From: an uncultured Colwellia sp.
GTDB lineage: Bacteria > Pseudomonadota > Gammaproteobacteria > Enterobacterales > Alteromonadaceae
DNA: 17,841 nucleotides
Direction: 5' to 3'
Assembly (NCBI GenBank): GCA_913020705.1
Contig: CAJWBY010000091.1
Span: 1 to 17,841 of the forward strand
The position numbers and the translations under genes are program-made. Below the pieces are notes generated by a model. It searched no databases. It was given only the letters and a program-made list of their open reading frames with translations, and was not told the DNA's origin. Of the stretch, positions 1 to 7,731 are shown piece by piece (within the stretch, counting starts at the first letter, position 1; the number at the start of each line of letters is the position of its first letter).

Positions 1-485
1 AACAGATAAATAGGCATCGGCTTAGATTGGTCATACGCTAAGTGAATATTTAACCATTGGCGTTCTGGATCGTCCGTGCCATAATGAATATGATTATGAT
101 CCCACCGCCCACTATTTGTCTGAGAGGTTATTTCAACCCCAACGCTCTCGGACTTATCTCCGCCTGAGCCAGAACACGAAAGTATATAAGTTTTATTGCC
201 TATTTCTGATTCTGATATTGTTTCGCTACCAGACGTTGCTTTATCACCGCTCCAATTTCCAGATGCAGAACAGGTATCTGCATTAGTTGTAGACCAAGTT
301 AAAGTGAACTCTGAGTTTACTTCAACACTTTCGATAGTTGTTGACAGGGTTACCGTGGGGGAAGGGAAAGCAGGGGGTGGTGATGCATCAACATTACTGC
401 TGCTACCGCCTCCACATCCTGGTAATACTGTGAGAAATAATAAATTACAGATCAACAGAAAACGATTATTGAACATTTTAATCAT
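1..485 (-). CDS. Lipoprotein with Ig-like domain and possible esterase region (3' end outside window)
   Basis: The minus strand is open from an ATG at 485 to the window edge without a stop (about 161 codons visible). It begins with a lipoprotein signal peptide: a short basic start, a hydrophobic run and the lipobox LPGC followed by GGGSSS, so the mature protein should be lipid-anchored in the envelope. After a proline-rich linker comes a segment with TLTWSTTNADTCSASGNWSG, typical of the Ig-like repeats seen in gammaproteobacterial surface lipoproteins. The last visible part (RQWLNIHLAYDQ) resembles the start of an alpha/beta-hydrolase or carboxylesterase domain, but the catalytic part lies outside the window, so that is tentative. 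GAGG lies 9 bases before the ATG. A second ATG at 476 is possible. The plus-strand ORF over the same bases is only its shadow. Confidence 0.75.
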   Translation of the reverse strand, partial: MIKMFNNRFLLICNLLFLTVLPGCGGGSSSNVDASPPPAFPSPTVTLSTTIESVEVNSEFTLTWSTTNADTCSASGNWSGDKATSGSETISESEIGNKTYILSCSGSGGDKSESVGVEITSQTNSGRWDHNHIHYGTDDPERQWLNIHLAYDQSKPMPIYL

Positions 486-657
486 TTATACGAACCTCAA
501 GTTGAATTAAGTCTAGCCCAAAATACCAAAATTCGTTTTATTGTTAAAGCTTATTTATAAATCTTTACTTGACCTATTCCTATCGTTAAATCAATAGAGT
601 CTTACTTTTCTGCCAATATTTCCTATACAGTGTTTGTATTCTGTTTTATATTTAAAG
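486..657. other. Intergenic, promoter side of the lipoprotein gene
   Basis: AT-rich stretch between the lipoprotein start and the nth remnant. I see no ORF, RNA gene or convincing promoter hexamers here. It presumably contains the promoter of the lipoprotein gene. Confidence 0.4.
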
Positions 658-862
658 TCAAAAATGTTCAATTATGCAAGAACCACACTTTTTTTTGCGT
701 GCAAAATTGGTGTATCGACCATGCAGAATACGCCAGTGGTGTACATCAACTTTGAATTCTTTAGTGACAACCTTGAGTAGCTTGTTTTCAACTTAAACTA
801 CGTTTTTACCCATAGCAAATCTAGTTCGGGTTAATACATGATCGATGTGGATGTCAATAGCT
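658..862 (-). pseudogene. nth: Decayed 3' remnant of endonuclease III (nth)
   Basis: Reading the minus strand from 862 down to a TGA at 658 gives about 67 codons that align colinearly with the C-terminal third of E. coli endonuclease III, as I recall that sequence. AIDIHI matches the region with catalytic Asp138, and GKNV, KLLKVV, EFKVD, HHWRILHGRYT and CGSCIIE follow. About two thirds of positions match. It cannot be functional. There is an in-frame TAA (793-795), the first Fe-S cysteine (in YTC) is Asn, and the fourth cysteine codon is replaced by the TGA. Only the two middle cluster cysteines remain. The 5' two thirds of the gene are absent: an IS1182 element abuts the fragment at the AGCT duplication, and I find no nth-like sequence on its far side. 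A functional nth is expected elsewhere in the genome. Confidence 0.82.
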
Positions 863-879
863 CAGGCTGTGTGAAAACT
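863..879 (+). repeat. IS left terminal inverted repeat
   Basis: CAGGCTGTGTGAAAACT, a perfect inverted match to 2612-2628. Preceded by AGCT, which is repeated after the right end. Confidence 0.88.
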
Positions 880-1003
880 AAGTTTTGATCACCTTTTGGA
901 CTAAGTACACAATTTATATGATCAATCGGTCTTAGCAGGAGATCCAAGTCAACGAGTAGATTTAGTATAATAAAGCGGTAAACCAACGCAGGAGATTACC
1001 GCA

Positions 1004-2437
1004 GTGTCTCACCACATAAAAGGGCAATCAAGAACCCAAGCTACTCTGTTTCCAGAGGCACTCGATGACTTTGTTACCGATGAAAACCCTCTAAGAGTCA
1101 TTGATGCATTTGTTGATAGTGTAGATTTAGCTTCATTAGGGTTTCAAAAAGTCGTAACCAAGGCAACTGGCCGCCCATGTTACCATCCAGGCATGATGCT
1201 CAAACTCTATATTTATGGTTATTTAAATCGTATCCAATCCTCACGCCGATTAGAAAAAGAAACTCACCGCAATGTTGAATTAATGTGGTTACTAGGGCGA
1301 TTAACTCCCGACTTTAAAACCATTGCAGACTTTAGAAAAGACAACAGCACAGGCATTAAGAATACGTGCCGTCAATTTATCCAGCTATGCCGTGAAATGA
1401 ATATGTTTACTAATGCGGTAGTTGCCATTGATGGTAGTAAGTTCAAAGCAGTAAACAATAAAAAAAAGACCTACACGCCTAAAAAAGCAAAGGACTTAAT
1501 TGCTCGGTTCGATGCGAGTATTGCTCACTATTTATCGGTTTTAGCGGATAAGGATAAACAAGAATATTCTGATGAAGATGTCACGGTCATGCATGAGAAA
1601 GTGGCGTGGATGAAGAAGAGACTTGTTGAATTAGCCGAGATTGAAAGAAAAGTGAATGAACATCCTGACAAACAATTATCACTGACCGACCCTGATTCAA
1701 GACTCATGAAAACGAGCAATATGGTGCGCCAAGTGTGCTATAACGTTCAATCTGCCGTAGATAGCCAACATCACTTGATCATTAGCCACGAGGTTACGCA
1801 AGCAACAGATAGAGGTAAGCTCCATTTAGTTGCTAGTCAAGTACAAGAAGCACTTGGAACCACAAATATAACCTTTGTGGCAGACAAAGGTTATTACAGC
1901 AGAGTTGATATTAAAAACGTGCTCGATACAGGCGCTGAAATGCTTGTACCTAAAGGTGATACTTCGGGCGCTACAAAAGCAGGGATATTCAACAAAAACC
2001 AATTCAAATACGACAAAGAAAAAGACGAATACATTTGCCCTGCGGGCAACGTATTACCTTATCGCCGCAATGCCATTGAAGATGGTTTAAAGCTAAAGAT
2101 CTATGTAAACCATATCGCTTGTAGAGATTGTGCAATTCGTGCAAAGTGCACTCGCTCACGCAAAGAGCCAAGAAAAATGAGGCGTTGGGAACATGAAAAT
2201 GAGATTGATGCCATGCACCAACGGCTCAAGGAAGCGAGCGACACGCCACTTATCCGAAAGCAAACAGTAGAACATCCATTTGGCACCATAAAAATGTGGA
2301 TGGGCGCTACTCATTATTTAACTAAGCGCTTAAAAAACGTAAGTACAGAGACTAATCTACATGTTCTTGCTTATAATCTGAAACGAATGATGTCGATTAA
2401 AGGCACTATTGGTTTAATGGAGTTAATCAGACAATAG
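1004..2437 (+). CDS. IS1182-family transposase
   Basis: DDE transposase of 477 residues that cuts and joins the ends of the surrounding element. The N-terminal part (about 1-120), with HPGMMLKLYIYGYLNR and the RRLEKE segment, is the DUF772-type domain of this family. The catalytic part shows the expected acidic residues: Asp143 in AIDGSKFKA, Asp294 in VADKGYYS and Glu423 in VEHPFGTIK. A cysteine cluster (about residues 345-382, CPAGN, CRDC, KC) precedes the last part, as in other IS1182 transposases. The start is GTG with AGGAG at 990-994, nine bases upstream, and a TATAAT box at 966-971 lies inside the element. The gene is full length without frameshift. ORFs in other frames over it are shadows. 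Confidence 0.93.
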   Translation: MSHHIKGQSRTQATLFPEALDDFVTDENPLRVIDAFVDSVDLASLGFQKVVTKATGRPCYHPGMMLKLYIYGYLNRIQSSRRLEKETHRNVELMWLLGRLTPDFKTIADFRKDNSTGIKNTCRQFIQLCREMNMFTNAVVAIDGSKFKAVNNKKKTYTPKKAKDLIARFDASIAHYLSVLADKDKQEYSDEDVTVMHEKVAWMKKRLVELAEIERKVNEHPDKQLSLTDPDSRLMKTSNMVRQVCYNVQSAVDSQHHLIISHEVTQATDRGKLHLVASQVQEALGTTNITFVADKGYYSRVDIKNVLDTGAEMLVPKGDTSGATKAGIFNKNQFKYDKEKDEYICPAGNVLPYRRNAIEDGLKLKIYVNHIACRDCAIRAKCTRSRKEPRKMRRWEHENEIDAMHQRLKEASDTPLIRKQTVEHPFGTIKMWMGATHYLTKRLKNVSTETNLHVLAYNLKRMMSIKGTIGLMELIRQ

Positions 2438-2611
2438 TTGGTCTTATTTGGTCGAAAAGACTCACTATTAGTGACAAAAACACCAATATAAAGGTAATAA
2501 CTCTACAGGGATCTCATCACGTTAGTCATCGAAAATTATCTTAAATTCTTGTAAAGTAGCTATTATTAACACGAGCACACAGATAGTGCGCGAACAGCAC
2601 AGTTGTTTATG

Positions 2612-2628
2612 AGTTTTCACACAGCCTG
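2612..2628 (-). repeat. IS right terminal inverted repeat
   Basis: Complement of the left end, 17 of 17 bases, followed by the AGCT target duplication at 2629-2632. Confidence 0.88.
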
Positions 2629-2632
2629 AGCT

Positions 2633-2930
2633 AATTTCAGCTTGTGGCTAAAAGACGAAATATTAATTTAGTTACTTGAAACTTCCCTTTGCGCACTAAA
2701 TAATCTTAATCTCTTAGTGGCAAAACTGATGTAATTATCCAAGTCGACTTATTGTAGGTGATACAACAGATACCTTTGGATTTATGGGGTGTCTGGTTAA
2801 CGAAAATAAAAAGCATCATAATGGATAAGTATTATATGTACCGTCTTCCCCTTTAATTTATTGAGTTTTTAACAGCGTAAGACATAAAAGATTATTCATT
2901 AATTTTTAGTGCGGTAATCAAAATCTTTTA
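2633..2930. other. Intergenic between the IS and the TetR gene
   Basis: About 300 bases with no convincing gene. On the minus strand a short stop-bounded run in one frame reads YISFATKRLRLFSAQREVSS, which looks protein-like but which I do not recognise. It may be another decayed remnant. A 10-bp AT-only inverted repeat (2884-2893 with 2922-2931) overlaps the tetR stop codon but has a 28-base loop and no GC, so it is not a convincing terminator. Confidence 0.35.
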
Positions 2931-3512
2931 TTATTCATACTTACGTAGTAATGCGTCTATATGTAAACTTACAGCGTCGAGGATCATTTTTTCCCAAGCT
3001 CCCGGTTCAATAACATCAGCAATGGCATGATGTTGTAAACTAATATAACCATGAATTAATGCCCATATTTGTAGTGCCGCTTGTCGCCTACTATCATAGT
3101 TTGCATCATCGGGGAGTAAAGTTGCGATAACATGGGTTATATGAATAAACGCTTTCTTTGCAGCTTCTTGTGAGAGTTCAGAAGGTATATACCCGCTATC
3201 ACTTTCACCAAAAATTAGTCGGTAGTGGCCTCGATATAACTGTGCTGTATTAATATAACCTTTGGCTGCAGCTAAAACGCCTAACTTAGGATGTTTAAGA
3301 TCAATAGAAACTTGAGTTGCGGCTAATACTAATTCAAATCCTTCAATATAAAGTGCATCTAAGATCCCTTGTTTACCCTCAAAATAGCTATAAATTCCTA
3401 TCGTCGATAAATTAGCTTCACGCGCTATTGCACGAACGCTTAATGCTAATAATCCTCCACGAAGAAATAACTGCGATGCAGCGGCCAAAATTTTTTCTTT
3501 AGTATTTTTCAT
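2931..3512 (-). CDS. TetR/AcrR-family transcriptional repressor with WHG-type C-terminal domain
   Basis: Protein of 193 residues, normal for TetR regulators. Residues about 5-50 form the helix-turn-helix DNA-binding domain (ILAAASQLFLRGG, IAREANLSTIGIYSYFEGK). The C-terminal part holds WALIHGYISLQHHAI, the WHG signature of one TetR ligand-binding subgroup. The gene is divergent from the flavoprotein-DUF2855 pair, and two near-identical palindromes lie in the 231-bp gap. I infer that it represses that pair and possibly itself, and is released by a small ligand, likely the substrate of the oxidoreductase. The ligand cannot be told from sequence. The ATG at 3512 has only a weak AAAGAA upstream. 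Confidence 0.9.
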   Translation of the reverse strand: MKNTKEKILAAASQLFLRGGLLALSVRAIAREANLSTIGIYSYFEGKQGILDALYIEGFELVLAATQVSIDLKHPKLGVLAAAKGYINTAQLYRGHYRLIFGESDSGYIPSELSQEAAKKAFIHITHVIATLLPDDANYDSRRQAALQIWALIHGYISLQHHAIADVIEPGAWEKMILDAVSLHIDALLRKYE

Positions 3513-3588
3513 TTAAATTTCTTTATAAACGATCTACTTAATCAATAAGTTTAATTTACCACATAATACAAAAATGATCTTGACAAAA

Positions 3589-3625
3589 TATAACAGTGTT
3601 ATAATGTAGAAAATAACAGCGTTAT
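3589..3625. promoter_or_regulatory. Two tandem palindromic operators, probably for the adjacent TetR protein
   Basis: TATAACAGTGTTATA (3589-3603) is a perfect 15-bp palindrome. ATAACAGCGTTAT (3613-3625) repeats it with ATAAC/GTTAT arms, centre to centre about 23 bp, roughly two helical turns. They sit in the divergent region between tetR and the oxidoreductase gene. A TTGACA (3580-3585) and a TATAAT (3600-3605, overlapping the first palindrome) are present but spaced only 14 bp, so the exact core promoter is unclear. Binding at either site should block transcription of the plus-strand unit. Confidence 0.68.
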
Positions 3626-3743
3626 ATTTAAGTTAAATAAAAAATAAATAATGAGTTAAATTGTGAAAATTATAATTTACTAAACTTAATAATAAAAATC
3701 ACATAACACATAGTTAACAATTCACACTTAGGAAGAGATATTT

Positions 3744-5184
3744 ATGGAAATTAAAAAATTAAATACTGATTATCTAGTTGTAGGTAGCGGTGCAATGGGT
3801 ATGGCATTTGTTGATGTTTTATTGAGTGAAACTGATGCTAATATAATTATTGTAGATAAGCACCATAAACCGGGAGGACACTGGAATAGCGCTTATCCTT
3901 TTGTAACTCTCCATCAACCATCCAATTTCTACGGTGTAAGTTCAACTGAATTAAGTAAAGGATTCAAAGACGAAGTAGGCTTGAATAAAGGACTAAGTGA
4001 ATTAGCAAGTGGTGCTGAAGTCAGTGCATATTTTTGATAATGTCATGAACCATAAGTTTTTAACATCTGATCGCGTTTCTTATTATCCAATGTGTGAATA
4101 TTTAGGTAATAATAAGTTTACTTCAACCACAAGTGGTCAAGCGTTTGAAGTTACTGTCAATAAACGAACTGTTGATGCGACATATTTAAATACTTCAGTA
4201 CCCTCTACGCATACCCCAAATTTTTCAATAGATAATGATGTTAACTTTGTTCCATTAAATAACCTGCCAATTATACAAGCCCCCCACTCACTATATGTTG
4301 TGGTTGGCGGCGGTAAAACAGGTATAGACGCATGTATTTGGCTGCTAGAAAATCAAGTTGACCCAGATAAAATCATGTGGATAACACCTCGGGATGCTTG
4401 GCTAATAGACAGAAAAAACACACAACCAACAGAAGAGTTTTTCTTTGATACTATGGAAGCACAAGCAGCTCAAATGGAAGCAATGGCTAACGCTTCAGAC
4501 ATAGATAATTTATTTGAAAGATTAGAGAATGCAGGTGTATTGATTAGAATCGATAAAAACATTAAGCCTGAAATGTATCACGGAGCTACAATTTCTGAAC
4601 TCGAACTCGCACAATTAAGACGAATTAAAAACGTTATACGTAAAGGACGCGTGACCCATATATCAAAAAATAATATTGCGTTTGAAAAAGGTGAAAACAC
4701 TACGCCTGACAATACTTTGTTTATTGATTGCTCAGCAAGTGCCATACGTGAATTTAAACCGTTACCTGTTTTTAATGGTCATGTTATTACCCTGCAAATG
4801 ATCCGAATCATTCAACCCGTGTTTAGCGCGGCACTTATTGCTCATATTGAAGCAGAATATCAAAACGACGATCAAAAAAATGCGTTGACTCAAGTTGTTC
4901 CAGCACCAAATAAATCAAACGACTGGTTAACAGTAAACGCGGCAAACATGCGAAATCAATATATTTGGTCTCAAGACAAATCATTACAGAAGTGGCTTTA
5001 TTTCAACCGATTAGACGGTTTTAGCAAAATGGTTGTCGACATATCAAAAGAAGACATAGCCAAACAAGCTGTTCTCAACCGTTTACGCAGTAATATACCC
5101 GCTGGCATGGGAAATTTAACAAGATTAATTTCAACATTAAAGTCTCCCGTTAAATTAATCGATAAGGAAAAAGCCAATGCATGA
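3744..5184 (+). pseudogene. FAD/NAD(P)-binding oxidoreductase (flavin monooxygenase-like), split by a one-base frameshift
   Basis: Two overlapping frames (3744-4037 and the frame open to 5184) make one protein of about 479 residues. The first part has a FAD-binding Rossmann fold: LVVGSGAMGMAF (GxGxxG at residues 14-19), an acidic residue ending the second strand (Asp38), then PGGHW and HQPSNFYGVSS, as in flavin monooxygenase-like enzymes. The second has VVVGGGKTG (about residues 188-193), a second nucleotide-binding fold that fits NAD(P)H. Removing one T from the run at 4031-4035 restores SAYF-DNVMNHKFL without a gap, so this is a single-base insertion, a read error, or less likely programmed slippage at TTT TGA. 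AGGAAG lies 8-9 bases before the ATG. The stop overlaps the start of the DUF2855 gene by 8 bases. The substrate is unknown. If the shift is real, the N-terminal piece (97 residues) cannot work alone. Confidence 0.82.
4031..4035 (+). other. Frameshift site (extra T in a T5 run)
   Basis: The frame reads TAT TTT TGA. Taking out one T gives TAT TTT GAT AAT and joins the two halves of the oxidoreductase. Homopolymer indels are common as both mutations and sequencing errors. Confidence 0.8.
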
Positions 5185-6271
5185 ATTTCAAGTAAACAAA
5201 ACGGACTTCACTCAAACAAGAATTGTCAACAACCCTAATATCACAGTAGATACACCGTTAAAGACCAATGAAATTATTGTAGAGATTGAAAGTTTTGCTT
5301 TAACTGCTAATAATATTACTTATGCCGTTTTAGGTGACAAACTCGGCTATTGGCAGTTTTTTCCCGCAACGGATAATGATGATAAACAATGGGGCATAAT
5401 TCCTGTTTGGGGATTTGCTAACGTTGTATCATCGAACAGTGATGAAATATCGGTTGGTGAAAAACTCTTTGGATACTTTCCGCCTGCGTCTTTATTCAAA
5501 ATGCAAGCATCAAACATTAAGTCACAGCGATTTATCGACGGAAGTAATCACCGTAAACTACTCCCGCCCGGTTACAATGTTTATCGCAGAGTATCAACAG
5601 AGCCGGGTTATAATACTAATTTTGACGATCAGCGTATGTTGTTATTTCCGCTTCATATAACTTCATACTGTTTATGGGATTATCTCAAAGATAATGATTG
5701 GTTCAAGGCGGATCAAATTATTATTATTAGTGCTTCTAGTAAAACAAGTATTGGATTAGCTTATGGGTTGAATGAAGATAAAACTGCGCCCACTGTTATT
5801 GGTATGACGGGTAATAATAATACTGAATTTGTTAATAAACTCGGGCTTTATCAACAAGTCATTTCTTATAATGACATTGATAAAATCAATAAAAACATTA
5901 AAACCGTCATTGTTGATATGTCTGGCAATACACAACAGTTACGCAAAATTGAAGAGCATCTTGAGGATAATTTACAACACTGTATTCAAGTAGGATTAAC
6001 CCATTGGGACGAAGCACAAGCAGAATCTCCTTTTAAAGACGCCTCAAGTGAAATGTTTTTTGCACCAGCACATATACAAAAACGTATTGCTGAATGGGGA
6101 GCCAAAGCGTTCGAAAACCAGTCTATGAACTTTATGACAAACAGCGCAAAACATAGTGCCAACTGGTTGAATTTTAGTCATATAAAAGGCTTAACGGCAA
6201 TGAGTGATACATACAAACAAGTATGCAATGGCCATTTGTCGCCAGAGCAAGGTGTGATTATAAAACCTTAA
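5177..6271 (+). CDS. DUF2855 family protein
   Basis: Protein of 364 residues matching the full length of the DUF2855 family, recognisable from the N-terminal run IVEIESFALTANNITYAVLGD, followed by YWQFFPA and WGIIPVWGFA, and VGEKLFGYFPP further on. These features recall the GroES-like half of medium-chain reductases, and IIIISASSKTSIGLAYGL near residue 185 fits a nucleotide-binding turn without the usual zinc ligands. Family function is not established. It is probably soluble and cytoplasmic. The ATG lies 8 bases inside the preceding oxidoreductase gene (ATG...TGA overlap), with AAGGAA 7 bases upstream, so the two are translationally coupled and likely act in one pathway under the TetR protein. 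A strong hairpin follows its stop. Confidence 0.87.
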   Translation: MHEFQVNKTDFTQTRIVNNPNITVDTPLKTNEIIVEIESFALTANNITYAVLGDKLGYWQFFPATDNDDKQWGIIPVWGFANVVSSNSDEISVGEKLFGYFPPASLFKMQASNIKSQRFIDGSNHRKLLPPGYNVYRRVSTEPGYNTNFDDQRMLLFPLHITSYCLWDYLKDNDWFKADQIIIISASSKTSIGLAYGLNEDKTAPTVIGMTGNNNTEFVNKLGLYQQVISYNDIDKINKNIKTVIVDMSGNTQQLRKIEEHLEDNLQHCIQVGLTHWDEAQAESPFKDASSEMFFAPAHIQKRIAEWGAKAFENQSMNFMTNSAKHSANWLNFSHIKGLTAMSDTYKQVCNGHLSPEQGVIIKP

Positions 6272-6279
6272 AGAGCGTT

Positions 6280-6318
6280 TATATTAAAGGCTGTAGATAA
6301 GCTACAGCCTTTAATATA
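6280..6318. terminator. Strong bidirectional hairpin terminator
   Basis: The arms TATATTAAAGGCTGTAG (6280-6296) and CTACAGCCTTTAATATA (6302-6318) pair perfectly over 17 bp around a 5-base loop. They start nine bases after the DUF2855 stop. The A/T-rich outer stem can serve both directions, ending the DUF2855 unit and the convergent beta-lactamase gene. A second, weaker inverted repeat (TATTGTGA 6340-6347 with TCACAATA 6373-6380) lies nearer the beta-lactamase stop. Confidence 0.85.
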
Positions 6319-6395
6319 CAGTCAATATTATTGCTTTGATATTGTGAAATCTGCTTACTTCAAAGATACATCTCACAATAATAATCATCATGATT

Positions 6396-7280
6396 TTATT
6401 GGTTATAGACAGTGAAAATTTCTTTTCCTATATCCGCAATAGCTTTATTACGCTGTGCGAAGGACGCATCGGTTTGAGTTAAATAAATACTGATAATTAA
6501 AGGCGTTCTTTTATCAGACCAAACAACTGCGGTAATTGCTCTAGAGCCAAAACCACCAGAACCCGATCGGTCTGCAATCGACCACTCCTTTGGAAGTACT
6601 GAACGTAATAAACTTCCCGTGACTTTATTATCCATCATCCATTGTTTCAGTTGGTCTTTTGATATCTGAGATAATTCATCCCCAAACAATAATCTATGTA
6701 AACTTTTCACCATTGCATTTGGCGTTGTTGTATCTCTTTTATCACCATCAATTGCTTCATTTAAATCAGGTTCTATTCGATCTAAACGTGTTACATCATC
6801 ACCTATTCCACGCATAAACTGGGTTAACGCCTCAGGTCCTTTAATACCTTTAAGTACTATATTGGCGGCGGTATTGTCACTCATAATCATCGCGGCTGAG
6901 CATGCTTGTTTTAATGTCATTATTTTACCAATATTCTTCTCAGTTATCGGTGACCAAGTAACAAGTGATTTTTTCGTTATAATTGTTGAAGTATCAAAAG
7001 ATTGGATCCCTTTTTCTACATCAGAAAGTAACTTTGCACAGGCTAAAGCTTTGAATGTACTCATTAATGGAAATCTTAAATTACCGTTATAATGCCATAA
7101 ATCATTAGCCGCTAAATCATATATAGATACGCCAATACGTGCACCTGTCTTAAGCTCTTGCTCTGCTATTTCTTTTGATATCGTATTAGCTTGAACACTA
7201 ACAACGATCCCCATATTAAAGATTAAAAAGAAGATCGAAAAACTGAAGTTAATAAAAAGGCTTTTAAAACTAGATGTCAT
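6396..7280 (-). CDS. bla: Class A beta-lactamase, CARB/carbenicillinase (RSG) type
   Basis: Periplasmic serine beta-lactamase that hydrolyses penicillins. From the ATG at 7280 it has 294 residues. A signal peptide ends near VSVQA (about residue 31). All active-site elements are present: S74-T-F-K77 (Ambler S70xxK), S134-D-N (SDN loop), E170-P-D-L-N (omega loop, general base) and R238-S-G in place of KTG. An Arg in that position with DRSGxGGFGxRxITAVVW is the mark of the CARB/PSE carbenicillinase group. Cys81 and Cys127 match the disulfide Cys77-Cys123 of class A enzymes. The frame is open up to 7337, but only from a TTG without a ribosome site, and the signal peptide fits the ATG. No integron, transposon or regulator lies beside it, suggesting a resident chromosomal gene. 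Confidence 0.93.
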   Translation of the reverse strand: MTSSFKSLFINFSFSIFFLIFNMGIVVSVQANTISKEIAEQELKTGARIGVSIYDLAANDLWHYNGNLRFPLMSTFKALACAKLLSDVEKGIQSFDTSTIITKKSLVTWSPITEKNIGKIMTLKQACSAAMIMSDNTAANIVLKGIKGPEALTQFMRGIGDDVTRLDRIEPDLNEAIDGDKRDTTTPNAMVKSLHRLLFGDELSQISKDQLKQWMMDNKVTGSLLRSVLPKEWSIADRSGSGGFGSRAITAVVWSDKRTPLIISIYLTQTDASFAQRNKAIADIGKEIFTVYNQ

Positions 7281-7731
7281 AACAAATACCGTACTCTGTT
7301 TTATTAGACAGTTACAGATTTTGAAAGTAAAAATCAAAACGAGTAAATGCGTATATTAATACGTTGAATTTCAACATATGTTTGAAGCGTGTAATTATAT
7401 TCTTAAATCAATCTGGAGCAATGTTCAAATTATGATGAAATGTGGCAGAAAAATGTCAACTCATTTTTAAAATCTTTCCATTGCATAATTAGTTAATATT
7501 TAACCACGAAAGCTGACTTATTGAGTATCAACCGTCACTTTGAATATTTACGTAATCGACAATGTCTTCATCGAGTAGATCATTGAAAAGTTCTCTAACC
7601 TTAATACACTCAGGCCAGATATGTATGTCGTAATTTTATGGAGCACAAGCTTGAAATTTTAATTGGAAATATTCGACAAAACAAAACTCGCTTTATCGAT
7701 ATTAGTTTTTAAAATGCTTATAGAACTGCAG
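7281..7731. other. Gene-free stretch with one unidentified coding-like remnant
   Basis: About 450 bases upstream of bla and downstream of the pirin gene. On the minus strand 7528-7635 is open for 35 codons between stops and reads like protein (IHIWPECIKVRELFNDLL then DEDIVDYVNIQSDG), but it has no start codon or ribosome site, and I cannot assign it. The rest, including the presumed bla promoter, shows no confident signal. Confidence 0.4.

Larger units (their letters stand above)
863..2628 (+). mobile_element. Complete IS1182-family insertion sequence
   Basis: A 1766-bp element. Its ends are perfect 17-bp inverted repeats, CAGGCTGTGTGAAAACT at 863-879 and its complement at 2612-2628. The flanks are AGCT at 859-862 and AGCT at 2629-2632, consistent with a 4-bp palindromic target duplication. 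Because the duplication is itself a palindrome, the visible inverted repeat appears 22 bp long (858-879 and 2612-2633). It carries one intact transposase gene. Size, ends and transposase type fit the IS1182 family. The perfect ends and uninterrupted ORF suggest a recent insertion and possible activity. Confidence 0.88.

Noticed and set aside
196..510. Plus-strand 104-codon ORF
   Set aside because: It is antisense to the lipoprotein gene, whose minus frame has a lipobox, an Ig-like repeat and a ribosome site. The plus translation has no recognisable feature.
2884..2931. 10-bp inverted repeat as tetR terminator
   Set aside because: AT-only arms except one G/C pair and a 28-base loop; not stable enough.
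3580..3605. TTGACA and TATAAT as a consensus promoter
   Set aside because: The spacing is 14 bases, too short for a normal sigma-70 promoter.
4026..4040. Programmed +1 frameshift of the prfB type
   Set aside because: The TTT TGA string is present, but no Shine-Dalgarno-like stimulator lies just upstream, and a homopolymer indel is simpler. Kept only as a remote option.
7281..7337. Longer N terminus of the beta-lactamase
   Set aside because: It would start with TTG without a ribosome site and would put extra residues before a good signal peptide.
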